Source: Acrocarpospora corrugata (GTDB taxonomy: Bacteria > Actinomycetota > Actinomycetes > Streptosporangiales > Streptosporangiaceae). Taken from it: 64,000 bases of DNA. The notes beneath the pieces are model-generated. The model was not told where the DNA came from, made no database searches, and saw only the letters and a program-made list of their open reading frames with translations. Of the stretch, positions 1 to 9,048 are shown one piece after another; positions within the stretch are counted from its first letter, which is position 1; each line of letters begins with the position of its first letter. Made by a program: the position numbers and the translations under genes. The stretch spans positions 1 through 64,000 of the forward strand of contig NZ_BLAD01000068.1 in NCBI RefSeq assembly GCF_009687845.1. The letters are read 5' to 3'.

Positions 1-7
1 CCGTCCG

Positions 8-1012
8 TCAGCCCAAAGGCGCGGTGGCGAACTCCTTCATGCCTTGGGCGAAGGGGATCTCCGCCACGAAACCGAGCTGCCTGCGGGCCAGCTCCGGTGA
101 GGCGACGATGTGCCGCACGTCCCCCAGCCGGTACTCGCCGGTCGTGACCGGTTCGGGACCGCCATGAGCCGCCGCCAGTTCCGCCGCCATCTCGCCCACC
201 GAGTGCGGCACGCCGCTGGCGATGTTGTACGCGGTCAGGCAGCCGGGTCTGCCGCCGCCGAGCGCGGCCAGGTTGGCCCTGGCGACGTCGCGGACCTCGA
301 CGAAATCGCGCATCTGGCCGCCGTCCTCGAACACCCGGGGCGGCCGGCCCGCCGCCAGCGCCGACCTGAAGATCGCCGCGACCCCCGAGTACGGCGTGTC
401 CCGGGGCATCCGGGGGCCGTACACGTTGTGGTAGCGCAGCGCGACAGCCGAACCGCCGCTCTCCCGTGCCCAGTTGGCGGCCAGGTGCTCCTGGGCGAGC
501 TTGGTGGTGGCGTAGGCGTTGCGCGGATCCAGAGGAGCGCCTTCGTCGATCGTGGCCCGCGCCAGTTCCGACCCGCACCGGGGGCAGCGCGGCTCGAAGC
601 GTCCCCGCTCCAGGTCGGCCGTCAGGCGCGGGCCGGGCCGTACCCCGCCGTGTTCTGCGCAGTCGTAGGCGCCCTCGCCGTAGACGACCATGGAGGAGGC
701 CAGCACCAGGCGTGCGACGCCGTGCTCGGCCATCGCGGCCAGCAGGACGGCCGTGCCGTACACGTTGACCGAGGCGTAGTCGGGCAGGTCGGCGACGTTC
801 ACGCCGAGACCCACCTTGGCCGCCTGGTGCACGACCGCGTCCGCGCCCGCCAGCACCCGGCCGAGCCCGTCCCGGTCCCGCACGTCGAGCCCGGTCCGGA
901 CATCCACCCCGGTCACCTCATGCCCGGCCTCGGCCAGGATCTCGGCCACATGACTTCCGATAAAGCCGGCCGCGCCGGTCAGCACCACTTTCACCCCGCG
1001 ACGGTAAGCCAT
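8..1012 (-). CDS. NAD-dependent nucleotide-sugar epimerase/dehydratase (extended SDR)
   Basis: The 334 aa protein has the extended short-chain dehydrogenase fold. The NAD-binding TGAAGFIG loop is at residues 12-19 and the catalytic Tyr-x-x-x-Lys is YATTK at 167-171. Such enzymes epimerise or dehydrate NDP-sugars. A Cys-rich insertion around residues 118-146, including CPRC at 143-146, is not part of the core SDR fold and may bind a metal. It is transcribed away from the glycosyltransferase pair that follows, with a roughly 210 bp divergent spacer. The start could instead be GTG at 994, just before the first beta strand. The sugar substrate cannot be told from sequence. Confidence 0.9.
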   Translation of the reverse strand: MAYRRGVKVVLTGAAGFIGSHVAEILAEAGHEVTGVDVRTGLDVRDRDGLGRVLAGADAVVHQAAKVGLGVNVADLPDYASVNVYGTAVLLAAMAEHGVARLVLASSMVVYGEGAYDCAEHGGVRPGPRLTADLERGRFEPRCPRCGSELARATIDEGAPLDPRNAYATTKLAQEHLAANWARESGGSAVALRYHNVYGPRMPRDTPYSGVAAIFRSALAAGRPPRVFEDGGQMRDFVEVRDVARANLAALGGGRPGCLTAYNIASGVPHSVGEMAAELAAAHGGPEPVTTGEYRLGDVRHIVASPELARRQLGFVAEIPFAQGMKEFATAPLG

Positions 1013-1223
1013 CCGGCCGCCGACCGGCCGCGATCTGGCCCGCTCATCCGCGATCCGTAATATCTCTTTCGCAAAACACCATCGAGCGATGCACTTTAGA
1101 TGGCGGTACCCCCCGGCCGATCTTCAACCACGCTCCAACGTTAGGTCTGAACAGGGGCTATCCCGAGCGCACATCACCGTTTCGTAAGAGTTGACGAGGG
1201 CCCGTCGGCCTAGGGTCGGCCCC

Positions 1224-1889
1224 ATGGAGATCGATGTGGTGCTGCCGTGCCTGGACGAGGAGGCCGCGCTGCCCTGGGTGCTCACCCGCATGCCGCCGGG
1301 CTACCGGCCCATCGTGGTGGACAACGGTTCGACCGACGACTCGGTCCGGATCGCCACCGGACTCGGCGCGCGGGTGGTCGTCGAACCACGGCGCGGGTTC
1401 GGCGCCGCCTGCCACGCGGGCCTGCTGGCCGCGACGTCGGAGGTGGTCTGCTTCATGGACGCCGACGCCTCCCTGGACCCGTCGCGGCTGCCCGAAGTGA
1501 CAGGGCCGGTTCTGGCCGGCCGGAGCGACCTGGTGCTCGGCCGCCGGGTGCCGGAGGCGGGTGCGTGGCCCGCGCACGCCAGGATCGCCAACGCCGTGCT
1601 GGCGCGGCAGCTGCGGCGGCGGACCGGTGCCCGATTGCGGGATCTCGGCCCGATGCGCGCCGCCCGGCGTGCCGAACTGACGGGCCTCGGGCTGCGTGAC
1701 CGCAGGTTCGGCTACCCCCTGGAGATGGTGCTGCGCGCCGCGGCGGCCGGGTGGCGGATCACCGAGGTGGACATCGACTACCTGCGCCGGGCGGGACGGT
1801 CCAAGGTGACCGGCACGGTGCGGGGCACCGTGCGGACGATCGGCGACATGCGGCGGATCATGGCCGAGACCGCGAGGGAGACGGCGTGA
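1224..1889 (+). CDS. Family 2 glycosyltransferase
   Basis: The 221 aa protein is a compact GT-A glycosyltransferase without membrane segments. VDNGS (32-36) is the nucleotide-binding strand and DADAS (79-83) the metal-binding DxD. It resembles the GT2 members often paired with DUF2064/TIGR04282 proteins, and such a partner follows here with a 4-base GTGA overlap. ATG 1224 is chosen because the family strand MEIDVVLPCLDEE begins there; an upstream ATG at 1191 would add 11 Arg-rich residues. TAGGGT at 1211-1216 may be a -10 element for a leaderless message, or its AGGG may act as a weak ribosome site. The acceptor is unknown. Confidence 0.88.
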   Translation: MEIDVVLPCLDEEAALPWVLTRMPPGYRPIVVDNGSTDDSVRIATGLGARVVVEPRRGFGAACHAGLLAATSEVVCFMDADASLDPSRLPEVTGPVLAGRSDLVLGRRVPEAGAWPAHARIANAVLARQLRRRTGARLRDLGPMRAARRAELTGLGLRDRRFGYPLEMVLRAAAAGWRITEVDIDYLRRAGRSKVTGTVRGTVRTIGDMRRIMAETARETA

Positions 1890-2596
1890 CACAGATCCTG
1901 GTCATCGCCAAGGAGCCGGTGGCCGGCCGGGTCAAGACGCGGCTCACCCCGCCGTTCACCCCCGGCCAGGGCGCCCATCTGGCGGCGGCAGCCCTGGAGG
2001 ACACGCTGCGCGCCGTCGCCGCCACCCGGGTGAAGCACCGGGTGCTAGCCCTGGACGGGCTGCCCGGCAGTTGGCTGCCGGACGGCTTCGCCGTGATCCC
2101 GCAACGCGGGGACGGCCTGGACGAGCGGCTGGCCGCGGCCTTCGCCGACGCCCACCGGCTGCACCCGGTGCCGACGGTGCTCATCGGCATGGACACCCCG
2201 CAGGTCACCCCGGACCTGCTCCACACTGCCGCGACCGCGCTGGCCGGGCACGACGCGGTGTTCGGCCCGGCCGCCGACGGCGGCTTCTGGCTGCTCGGCC
2301 TGCGCCGCCCTGACCCGGCTCTGCTGCTCGGCGTACCCATGTCACAGGCCGGGACCGGAGCCGCCCAGCTGAAGAGGCTGGCCGCGGCCGGGCTGAGCGT
2401 GGCGCTCCTGCCCAGCCTGACCGACGTCGACACGGCCGAGGACGCCTTCCAGGTCGCCGCGCAGGCGCCCGGATCCCGGTTCGCGGCGGCGCTGTCCGCC
2501 ATGCGCGTGACCGTCGGCCGGGCCCGCGCTTCCCGGACGACCTTTGCCGGACGGACATCGTATTCAGCGGAAAGCGTGGCACGGTCCGGCATTTGA
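1886..2596 (+). CDS. DUF2064/TIGR04282-family glycosyltransferase-like protein
   Basis: The 236 aa protein starts at GTG 1886, overlapping the stop of the GT2 gene. The N-terminal IAKEPVAGRVKTRLTPPF (nucleotidyl/glycosyl-transferase-like P-loop with KTRL) and the later IGMDTPQVT segment are hallmarks of the family once annotated as rSAM/selenodomain-associated transferase 1. Members resemble MobA/GT-A enzymes and sit beside a GT2 partner, as here. Which sugar or cofactor is transferred is unknown. The C-terminal 25 residues are Arg/Ser-rich and not conserved in character, so the end may be slightly extended compared with relatives. Confidence 0.82.
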   Translation: MTQILVIAKEPVAGRVKTRLTPPFTPGQGAHLAAAALEDTLRAVAATRVKHRVLALDGLPGSWLPDGFAVIPQRGDGLDERLAAAFADAHRLHPVPTVLIGMDTPQVTPDLLHTAATALAGHDAVFGPAADGGFWLLGLRRPDPALLLGVPMSQAGTGAAQLKRLAAAGLSVALLPSLTDVDTAEDAFQVAAQAPGSRFAAALSAMRVTVGRARASRTTFAGRTSYSAESVARSGI

Positions 2597-2666
2597 GATC
2601 GGTGTTCGCGGTAAGGACAACCAGCGGAACAGCGTCCGTATGGACACGCGATTCGGGGGTAAATCA

Positions 2667-3995
2667 GTGTCAAACGCGTCACGCGAGCGCCGGAAAGCAC
2701 AGGGCGCACGCGTACGAGGATGGCTACGCGGGCAGGGGCAGCCGCCGGGCCCGTTCCGGCCCGAGTTCTGGCGCAGCCCGCTCCGCGGCCCGTGGCTGAC
2801 CTCCGTGTTCGGGCTGGTGCTGCTGGTGGGCCTGCCGATCGTGGCCCTCACCGGGCTGGTGTCGTACGCCGCCTACAACCCCGGCTTGCCGGGCAACGAC
2901 ATGACCCCGGAGAAGGGACTGCTGGGCTTCTACCTGTTCGACTGGCCCACCAGCCCGGTCTGGCTCTACCGCCTCACCCAGGGAACGCATGTCATCCTCG
3001 GGCTGACGCTGGTGCCGATCCTGCTGGCCAAGCTGTGGTCGGTGATCCCCAAACTGTTCGCCTGGCCGCCGTCCCGATCCCCGGCCCAGCTGCTGGAGCG
3101 GGCCAGCCTGCTGCTCCTGGTCGGCGGCGCGGTGTTCGAGTTCGTCACCGGCATCCTCAACATCCAGCTCTTCTACGTCTTCCCCTTCTCCTTCTATCCG
3201 GCGCATCTGTACGGCGCCTGGATCTTCATGGCCGCGCTGGTGGTCCACGTCGCCCTCAAGCTTCCCCGGCTGGTCACCGCCCTGCGGTCGCGTGGCTTCC
3301 GCCGGGAGATGCGTACCAATCTGCGTGACACGCGCCCGGAGCCGCCCGATCCCGACGGCCTGGTCGCCGCCACACCCGCGCCGCCGTCGATGTCGCGACG
3401 CGGGCTGCTCGCCTTCGTCGGCGGCGGCTCGCTGACCATGTTCGGCCTGTCGGTCGGCCAGACCTTGGACGGCCCGCTCCGCTCCACGGCGCTGCTGGCC
3501 CCGCACGGCCGCGACTACGGCCCCGGCCCCAACGACTTCCAGGTGAACAAGACGGCCGCGAGCGTCGGCGTCACCGACGCCCAGACCGGCCCGGACTGGC
3601 GGCTGACGTTGCTGGGAGCCCAGCAGGTTCTGCTCACGCGCCAGGAACTGCTGGCCCTGCCGCTGCACACCTACCGGTTGCCGATCGCCTGCGTGGAGGG
3701 CTGGTCGACCGAACAGGAGTGGACCGGCGTACGGCTGGCCGATCTGGCCCGGTTGTGCGGAGTCGCGGAGCCCGGCGGCGTACACGCCCGCTCCCTGCAA
3801 CAAGGCGGGGTGTTCAACCGGGTGTCGCTGAGCGCCGGGCAGGTGGCCGATCACCGTTCCCTGCTGGCCCTGCGGGTCAACGGGGCCGACCTGTCGCTGG
3901 ACCACGGGTTCCCGGCCCGGATCATGGTGCCCAACGCCCCCGGCGTACACAACACCAAATGGGTCCGCGAGCTCGACTTCCGGACTCTGCCGTGA
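2667..3995 (+). CDS. Membrane MoCo oxidoreductase: cytochrome b-like domain, internal Tat signal, sulfite-oxidase-type domain
   Basis: The 442 aa protein has four predicted N-terminal membrane helices (about 40-230) with histidines at about 108, 180 and 194, which could serve as haem ligands. A twin-arginine stretch, SRRGLLAFVGGG (about 243-254), then leads into a fifth hydrophobic segment. The C-terminal domain is of the sulfite-oxidase/YedY MoCo type, with the probable Mo-ligand Cys342 in CVEGW. This layout matches actinobacterial polytopic proteins that need Sec for the first helices and Tat for the last helix and folded cofactor domain. GTG 2667 is preferred over ATG 2640 because GGGGG lies 7 bases upstream. 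It overlaps the next membrane gene by 4 bases. The substrate is unknown. Confidence 0.85.
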   Translation: MSNASRERRKAQGARVRGWLRGQGQPPGPFRPEFWRSPLRGPWLTSVFGLVLLVGLPIVALTGLVSYAAYNPGLPGNDMTPEKGLLGFYLFDWPTSPVWLYRLTQGTHVILGLTLVPILLAKLWSVIPKLFAWPPSRSPAQLLERASLLLLVGGAVFEFVTGILNIQLFYVFPFSFYPAHLYGAWIFMAALVVHVALKLPRLVTALRSRGFRREMRTNLRDTRPEPPDPDGLVAATPAPPSMSRRGLLAFVGGGSLTMFGLSVGQTLDGPLRSTALLAPHGRDYGPGPNDFQVNKTAASVGVTDAQTGPDWRLTLLGAQQVLLTRQELLALPLHTYRLPIACVEGWSTEQEWTGVRLADLARLCGVAEPGGVHARSLQQGGVFNRVSLSAGQVADHRSLLALRVNGADLSLDHGFPARIMVPNAPGVHNTKWVRELDFRTLP

Positions 3996-4408
3996 ACCGC
4001 TACGGCGCGCCCGCCTGGCATCTGATCGCCCTGATCGCCTGCTACGCGGTGGCGCTCTACGTCTTCACCCGGGTCATCTCCGCCGGCATCGTGCTGGGAT
4101 TCCTGCTGTGGTTCGTCGGAGCCGTGATCCTGCACGACTTCATCGTCCTGCCGCTCTACTCCCTGGCCGACACCGGGCTTCAGCGCGGACCGCGACGGCC
4201 GCCGGTGAACTACGTGCGGGTGCCGGCCGCGCTGTCCGGGCTGCTGCTGCTCATCTGGTTCCCGCTCATCCTGCGCTCCTCCGAGTACTACTACCGGGCG
4301 TCGACCGGGCTGAGCACCGAGCCCTACCTGCTCCGCTGGCTGCTGATCACGTGCGCCCTCTTCGCCGGATCGGCGATCGTGTACGCCATCCGCCGGTTGC
4401 GTCGATGA
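3992..4408 (+). CDS. Small polytopic membrane protein
   Basis: The 138 aa protein begins at GTG 3992, overlapping the MoCo oxidoreductase stop. It has about four hydrophobic helices, the first three within residues 7-50 and around 70-85, the last near 110-130, and few charged residues between them. No family motif is recognised. Translational coupling to the upstream gene suggests it is a partner subunit or assembly protein for that oxidoreductase. It also overlaps the GH15 gene by 4 bases, so all three could share one transcript. Confidence 0.75.
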   Translation: MNRYGAPAWHLIALIACYAVALYVFTRVISAGIVLGFLLWFVGAVILHDFIVLPLYSLADTGLQRGPRRPPVNYVRVPAALSGLLLLIWFPLILRSSEYYYRASTGLSTEPYLLRWLLITCALFAGSAIVYAIRRLRR

Positions 4409-6210
4409 GTCGCCGCCCGATCGGCGACCACGCCCTGCTGTCGGACTGCCGCTCGGCCGCCCTGGTCACCTCGGAAGGTTCGATCGACTGGCTGTGCCTG
4501 CCTCGGTTCGACAGCCCGGCGATCTTCGCCCGCCTGCTCGACGAGAACGCGGGCCACTGGTCCATCGGCCCGGACGCCGCCGCCGAGGTCACCCGCCGCT
4601 ACCTCGACCAGACCCTGGTGCTGGAGACCACCTTCCACACCCGGGACGGCACCCTGAGCCTGCTCGACGCGCTCGCCCTGGGCACGCGCGAACGAGTCCA
4701 CAAGCTGGGCAGGTCATCCCCGGGGCTGCTGTTGCGGCAGGTGACCTGCGTCGCGGGCCGCGTACCCGTGACCATGATCTACTCGCCCCGGCCGGAGTAT
4801 GGTCTGGTCCAGCCGCTCCTGCAGCCCGTACGCGGCGGGCTGATCGCACGCGGCGGCGCCACCGCGCTCACCCTGTCCTGCCCGGTCGACCTGCGGGTGG
4901 ACGGCTCTACCGCGACCGCCGCCTTCACCCTGCGCGCAGGCCAGAGCATCGGCCTGGCGCTCCAGGCCGGATGGGCGTGGGCCCAGGAGCCGCCGCGCCG
5001 GAGCACCCGGCAGGTGCGGTGGCGGATCAGGGACACCCTCGCGGGCTGGCGCTCCTGGTCCCGCGCCCATACCTCCTACCAGGGCCCGTGGCGTGAACTC
5101 GTGGAGCACAGCGGCCGCGTGCTCCGAGCGATGACCTATGCCCCCACCGGGGCCATCGTGGCCGCGGCCACCACCTCGCTGCCCGAGACCGTCGGCGGCG
5201 AGCGCAACTGGGACTACCGCTACACCTGGATCCGGGACGCCAGCTTCACCCTGCAGGCCCTGTCCACCGCCGCCTGCGAGATGGAGGAAACCGCGTTCTT
5301 CACCTTCCTGGCCCGCGCGTCGGCCACCCGGCTCGACCGTGACGCCGACCTGCAGATCATGTACGGCATCGGCGGCGAACGAGACCTCAGCGAACGGCAG
5401 CTCACTCACCTGAGCGGCTGGCGGGGCAGCGCCCCGGTCCGGGCCGGCAACGACGCCTGGCGTCAGGATCAGCTCGACGTCTACGGCGAACTCCTGGACG
5501 CGGCCTACCAGACCTACCGTGACCTCGGCCCGTTCGACCCCCTCATCCGCACCATGCTGGTCACCGTCGCCGAGACCGCCGCCCGCCGCTGGCGGGAACC
5601 GGACCAGGGACTGTGGGAGGTACGCGGTTCCGGCCGCCACTTCACCCACTCCAAGCTGATGTGCTGGGTGGGCCTGGACCGGGCCATCTCCCTCGCTCCC
5701 CTGCTGGGGGCCGGGCACCGGGTCGCCGACTGGTCGCGCACCCGGGAGGAGATCCGCGCCGCGATCCTGAGCCAGGCCTGGAACGAACAGGCCGGCAGCT
5801 TCACCCAGACCTTCGGCGGCGCCGATCTCGACGCCGCCCTGCTGATGATCCCCCTCGTCGGATTCCTGAGCGCGGATGACCCCCGGGTGCGCTCCACCGT
5901 CCGCGCCGTGGCCGCCCGGCTGACCGACGCCCGCGGACTGGTGCACCGCTACCGCACCGCCGACGGGCTCCCCGGGCAGGAGGGCACGTTCCTGCTGTGC
6001 ACCTTCTGGCTCGCGCACGCCCTGGCGTTGACCGGAGACGGCGCGGCGGCCCGCAACGCCTTCGAGACCGCCGCGGCCCACGCCAACGACGTCGGCCTGC
6101 TCGCGGAGGAGGTCGACTCGGCCACCGGCGAGCCCCTCGGCAACTTCCCGCAGGCCCTCAGCCACATCGGCCTGATCAACGCCGCCCGCGCCATCGGCGG
6201 CCTCAGCTGA
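4405..6210 (+). CDS. Glycoside hydrolase family 15 (glucoamylase/trehalase-type)
   Basis: The 601 aa protein has an N-terminal beta-sandwich domain followed by the (alpha/alpha)6 catalytic barrel of GH15. Hallmarks are GERNWDYRYTWIRDASFTL in the middle, SKLMCWVGLDRA, and the C-terminal EEVDSATGEPLGNFPQALSH, where a catalytic glutamate is expected. It has no signal peptide, so it is cytoplasmic. Actinobacterial members of this size include alpha,alpha-trehalases and maltose/oligosaccharide glucohydrolases, which sequence alone does not separate. ATG 4405 overlaps the upstream stop. Its 3' end overlaps the convergent carrier gene by 8 bases. Confidence 0.92.
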   Translation: MSRRPIGDHALLSDCRSAALVTSEGSIDWLCLPRFDSPAIFARLLDENAGHWSIGPDAAAEVTRRYLDQTLVLETTFHTRDGTLSLLDALALGTRERVHKLGRSSPGLLLRQVTCVAGRVPVTMIYSPRPEYGLVQPLLQPVRGGLIARGGATALTLSCPVDLRVDGSTATAAFTLRAGQSIGLALQAGWAWAQEPPRRSTRQVRWRIRDTLAGWRSWSRAHTSYQGPWRELVEHSGRVLRAMTYAPTGAIVAAATTSLPETVGGERNWDYRYTWIRDASFTLQALSTAACEMEETAFFTFLARASATRLDRDADLQIMYGIGGERDLSERQLTHLSGWRGSAPVRAGNDAWRQDQLDVYGELLDAAYQTYRDLGPFDPLIRTMLVTVAETAARRWREPDQGLWEVRGSGRHFTHSKLMCWVGLDRAISLAPLLGAGHRVADWSRTREEIRAAILSQAWNEQAGSFTQTFGGADLDAALLMIPLVGFLSADDPRVRSTVRAVAARLTDARGLVHRYRTADGLPGQEGTFLLCTFWLAHALALTGDGAAARNAFETAAAHANDVGLLAEEVDSATGEPLGNFPQALSHIGLINAARAIGGLS

Positions 6211-7495
6211 GATAGCGCAGCCACAGATACGGCGTCACCAGAGCCACCGTGACGACGGTGACGATCAGCCCGTACTTGGTGAACTCCCAGAAGCTGATCG
6301 GATGCCGGTTCCTGGCGGCGATGCCCAATACGACCACATTGGCCGCCGCCCCGACAGCGGTCGCGTTGCCGCCCAGGTCGGCGCCGAACGCGAGCGCCCA
6401 CCACAGCACCTGGCCCTGCTCACCGCCGCCGTTGGCATGTACCAGATCCGCCACGATCGGGCTCATGGTCGCCACGTACGGGATGTTGTCCACGATCGCC
6501 GACAACCCCGCCGACGCCCACAGCAGCACCATCGTGGTCAGCCCGAGCCGGCCCTCAGTGGCGTCGACGGCGAGCTGCGACACCTGCCCGATGACGCCGG
6601 TCTCCACCAGCGCGCCCACCATCACGAACAGGCCCATGAAGAAGACCAGCGTCTCCCACTCCACCTCTTCGATGGCCTGCGCGGTCGTCACCTTGGTGGC
6701 GGCCACCAGAATCCCCGCGCCCAGGATCGCCACCACCGACGGCTCGTAGTGCAGCACCGGATGGAGCACGAAGGCGGCCATCACCACCCCCAGCACGGCC
6801 AGGCTCTGCCACAGCAGCGTCCGGTCGGCGATCGCCTCCCGCTCGTCCAGCTGCATGATCTCCGCCGCACGAACCGGGTCGTACACGAACACCTTGCGGA
6901 ACATCACCCGGCACAGGCCGACGAACACGATCATCAGCAGCACGACCATGGGCGCCATGTGCACCAGGAAGTCGTTGAACGACAGCCCGCCCCGGCTGGC
7001 GATGATGATGTTCGGCGGATCGCCCACCAGCGTGGCCGCACCGCCGATGTTGGAGGCCAGCGCCTCGGCGATCAGGTACGGCACCACCGGCAGCGCCAGC
7101 CGCGCGCACACCAGGAACGTCACCGGCGCCACCAGCAGCACCGTGGTCACGTTGTCGAGCATGGCCGAAGCCACCGCTGTGATCACCACGAGGAGCACCA
7201 TCAGCCGATACGGTCGGCCGCGTGCCCGTTTTGCGGCCCAGATGGCCAGGTACTCGAAAACGCCGGTGCGTTTGAGGACGCCGACGATGACCATCATGCC
7301 GAGCAGCAGGAAGATGACGTTCCAGTCGACGCCGCTTTCTTTGGAGAAGAAGGCGGCCCCGGCGTCGGTGGCGTGGATCAGGAGCATGATCCCCGCGCCG
7401 CCGAGCGCGGCGGCCACGCGGTGGATGCGTTCGGTGGCGATCAGCGCGTACGCGCCGAAGAAGACCGCCACCGACAGCCAGGCGAGGACGCTCAC
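6203..7495 (-). CDS. ArsB/NhaD (SLC13-like) ion transporter
   Basis: The 430 aa integral membrane protein has about eleven helices and belongs to the IT superfamily of ArsB, NhaD and the P protein. The conserved LVGDPPNIIIAS loop and a matching AMLDNVTTVLL motif in the first repeat support this. Possible substrates are Na+/H+ or an oxyanion. There is no arsR, arsA or arsC nearby, so arsenite export is not implied. It follows the CBS protein with a 4-base overlap, suggesting that a nucleotide-sensing CBS module regulates or travels with it. Confidence 0.88.
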   Translation of the reverse strand: MSVLAWLSVAVFFGAYALIATERIHRVAAALGGAGIMLLIHATDAGAAFFSKESGVDWNVIFLLLGMMVIVGVLKRTGVFEYLAIWAAKRARGRPYRLMVLLVVITAVASAMLDNVTTVLLVAPVTFLVCARLALPVVPYLIAEALASNIGGAATLVGDPPNIIIASRGGLSFNDFLVHMAPMVVLLMIVFVGLCRVMFRKVFVYDPVRAAEIMQLDEREAIADRTLLWQSLAVLGVVMAAFVLHPVLHYEPSVVAILGAGILVAATKVTTAQAIEEVEWETLVFFMGLFVMVGALVETGVIGQVSQLAVDATEGRLGLTTMVLLWASAGLSAIVDNIPYVATMSPIVADLVHANGGGEQGQVLWWALAFGADLGGNATAVGAAANVVVLGIAARNRHPISFWEFTKYGLIVTVVTVALVTPYLWLRYLS

Positions 7496-7935
7496 GTGGA
7501 GGTCACCCGGTCCATCAGCACCCGCAGCGTGACCACGCCCACGAGCCGGCCGTCCTCCACCACCGCGACCAGCGGACTGCGGGTGCGCGCCATCAGGGCC
7601 GCGATCTCCAGCATCGTCGCACCCGGATCGGTGACCGGCAGCTCCCGCGGCTCGGGCGGTAACGCCTCCCGCACGGTCCGGTCCCCGACCTCCTCCAGAA
7701 AGCGGTCGGCATGCGCCTCGTCGACCACCCGGGCCAGCGCCGGGTCGTCCTGACAGTAGCCGGGGACCGCGAGCCGGAGCACCTGGGTGCCCGGCAGGAT
7801 GCTTGAGGGCCTCCCGTCGGCGTCCAGGACGATCAGACCGGCCAGGTCCTGCTCGGCCATCAGCCGGGCGGCCTCGCGGACCGGGGTGTCGAGGGTGACG
7901 GTGGGGAAATCGGTGAGCAGGTCACGAGCACGCAC
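7492..7935 (-). CDS. CBS-domain protein
   Basis: The 147 aa protein carries two CBS motifs (about 10-60 and 90-145), recognisable from VREAARLMAEQDLAGLIVLD and ALMARTRSPLVAVVEDGRL. CBS pairs bind adenosyl nucleotides and act as energy sensors. GTG 7935 is chosen because AGGAG stands 8 bases before it; an ATG at 8010 in the same frame would add 25 unconserved residues. It overlaps the downstream transporter by 4 bases, so the two are translationally coupled. Confidence 0.85.
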   Translation of the reverse strand: MRARDLLTDFPTVTLDTPVREAARLMAEQDLAGLIVLDADGRPSSILPGTQVLRLAVPGYCQDDPALARVVDEAHADRFLEEVGDRTVREALPPEPRELPVTDPGATMLEIAALMARTRSPLVAVVEDGRLVGVVTLRVLMDRVTST

Positions 7936-8006
7936 GGCGGGATCTCCTACGGGGTCGGCGACAGAACCGCCGACCAGACTTCCCGGCTCACCTGAGACCG
8001 ACCCTA

Positions 8007-8470
8007 TCAACGCCTGAAACCAGAAACGAAGCCCGCCATCGGGAGCGCGTAGCCCACGTACCAGGCTCGCGCCGGTGCCTCCGGGTGGGACGAGAGCACC
8101 GCGTACTCTTCGTCCCGCGTCGCCAGGAAGTCGTTCAGGAGCTGCTTGCCGACGCGACTCCCCGGTACGGCTTGCGCAGGATGAGCTCGATCACGGCCAC
8201 CTTCGACGCGTCCACGATTTCGGGCGGAGGGGGAGAGGTGGTCCCGCCCCACCAGTGCCGGGCGCGAAGTGCAGGCCGAAGCAGAAGCCCGCCAGCTCGC
8301 GGCTTTGGACATCGATGGCCGATAGCAGCTCGAACCCAGGCCGCCCGACCTGACTGCGGGTCCGTGCCAGGAATCGTTCGCGGTCGAACAGGGGGCCACT
8401 GCTGTACGGCGGTTCGGCGTAGATCTCGGTGTAGATGGAAGCGAGGACGCTGCGGGCCGACCGCCGGGGG
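8007..8470 (-). pseudogene. Frameshifted GNAT-type acetyltransferase remnant
   Basis: Three minus-strand reading frames together give one acetyltransferase-like chain. SIYTEIYAEPPYSSGP and GFELLSAIDVQSRELAGFCF lie in one frame (about 8270-8450), WWGG...KVAVIELILRKPYRG in a second (about 8170-8265), and LLNDFLATRDEEYAVLSSHP in a third (to 8007). At least two frameshifts separate them and the N-terminal strand is missing. The gene is therefore broken unless the assembly contains two errors here. Its 5' end is uncertain by tens of bases. Confidence 0.7.
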
Positions 8471-8666
8471 CGAATTGGGCATCGACCCCTCCGGCCAGTT
8501 GCGGGAGACCACTGGCTCTGCTTTGCGATGAGCTGAGGCCGAGCGAAACATTTGGAAGACCGGGAACTTGGCGGCAGCGATCGACGACTACCGAAGAAGG
8601 GTGCTCGTGGCGACGGTCCCTCGCGTCGCCACTCACCCGCATCGCAGTTCACGAGAGGAGATTGCA

Positions 8667-8741
8667 ATGACCCCTGGCTGTGGGAGCTGCAACTGCTACA
8701 TCGAGGACCGGGTGATCTTCGGTCCGCCAGCGCGCGAATAG
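8667..8741 (+). CDS. Tiny Cys-rich ORF with a strong ribosome site
   Basis: AGAGGAG ends 6 bases before ATG 8667, an excellent actinobacterial ribosome site. The 24-codon ORF contains C-x2-C-x-C at residues 5, 8 and 10 (PGCGSCNCY) and ends in PPARE. After the TAG stop, the same frame stays open for another 35 codons to a TGA at 8847, with coding-like composition. It could be a small metal-binding peptide, a RiPP-like precursor, or the start of a decayed gene. I do not recognise a family. Confidence 0.35.
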   Translation: MTPGCGSCNCYIEDRVIFGPPARE

Positions 8742-9048
8742 TCGTTCCTGCCTGACGGATGCCTTGAGGTGCCACAGGAAGATGGCCCGTTCAACACCAA
8801 GCCGAACCTGTGGCACCAGCGGGCGATAACGCCACCGCCCTGGTCGTGAACAGTCCGAACGTCTCTTGTAGACGCCGAGCGTCAGATCGGGCAGCCGGAC
8901 GTGACTGTGCTCGCTCGGTGGGTGGCTGAAGGTGGATCTTCCGCAGGACCGAGAAGTCGCAGGAACCAGCTGTGATGTGTCACCGACTACTCATACGGGT
9001 GCGTTCACCGTCACCTGTATCCGTCGGCTGCCGCCCCCAGGAGATTCC
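8742..9048 (+). other. Spacer upstream of the importer operon
   Basis: No convincing gene is visible. It contains an 11-base perfect inverted repeat, GGTGCCACAGG at 8768-8778 and its complement at 8807-8817, with a 28-base loop. The repeat could be an operator or RNA hairpin. The promoter of the downstream importer should lie here, but I see no clear -35/-10 pair or known metal-regulator box. Confidence 0.4.

Noticed and set aside
110-1060. Long plus-strand frame opposite the epimerase gene
   Set aside because: High-GC mirror frame: Arg/Ala/Pro-rich, without domain, ribosome site or conserved motif; the minus strand encodes a clear SDR enzyme.
6203-7495. Arsenite efflux pump ArsB
   Set aside because: Belongs to the same superfamily, but no arsR/arsA/arsC or ACR genes accompany it and the CBS partner is not part of ars operons.
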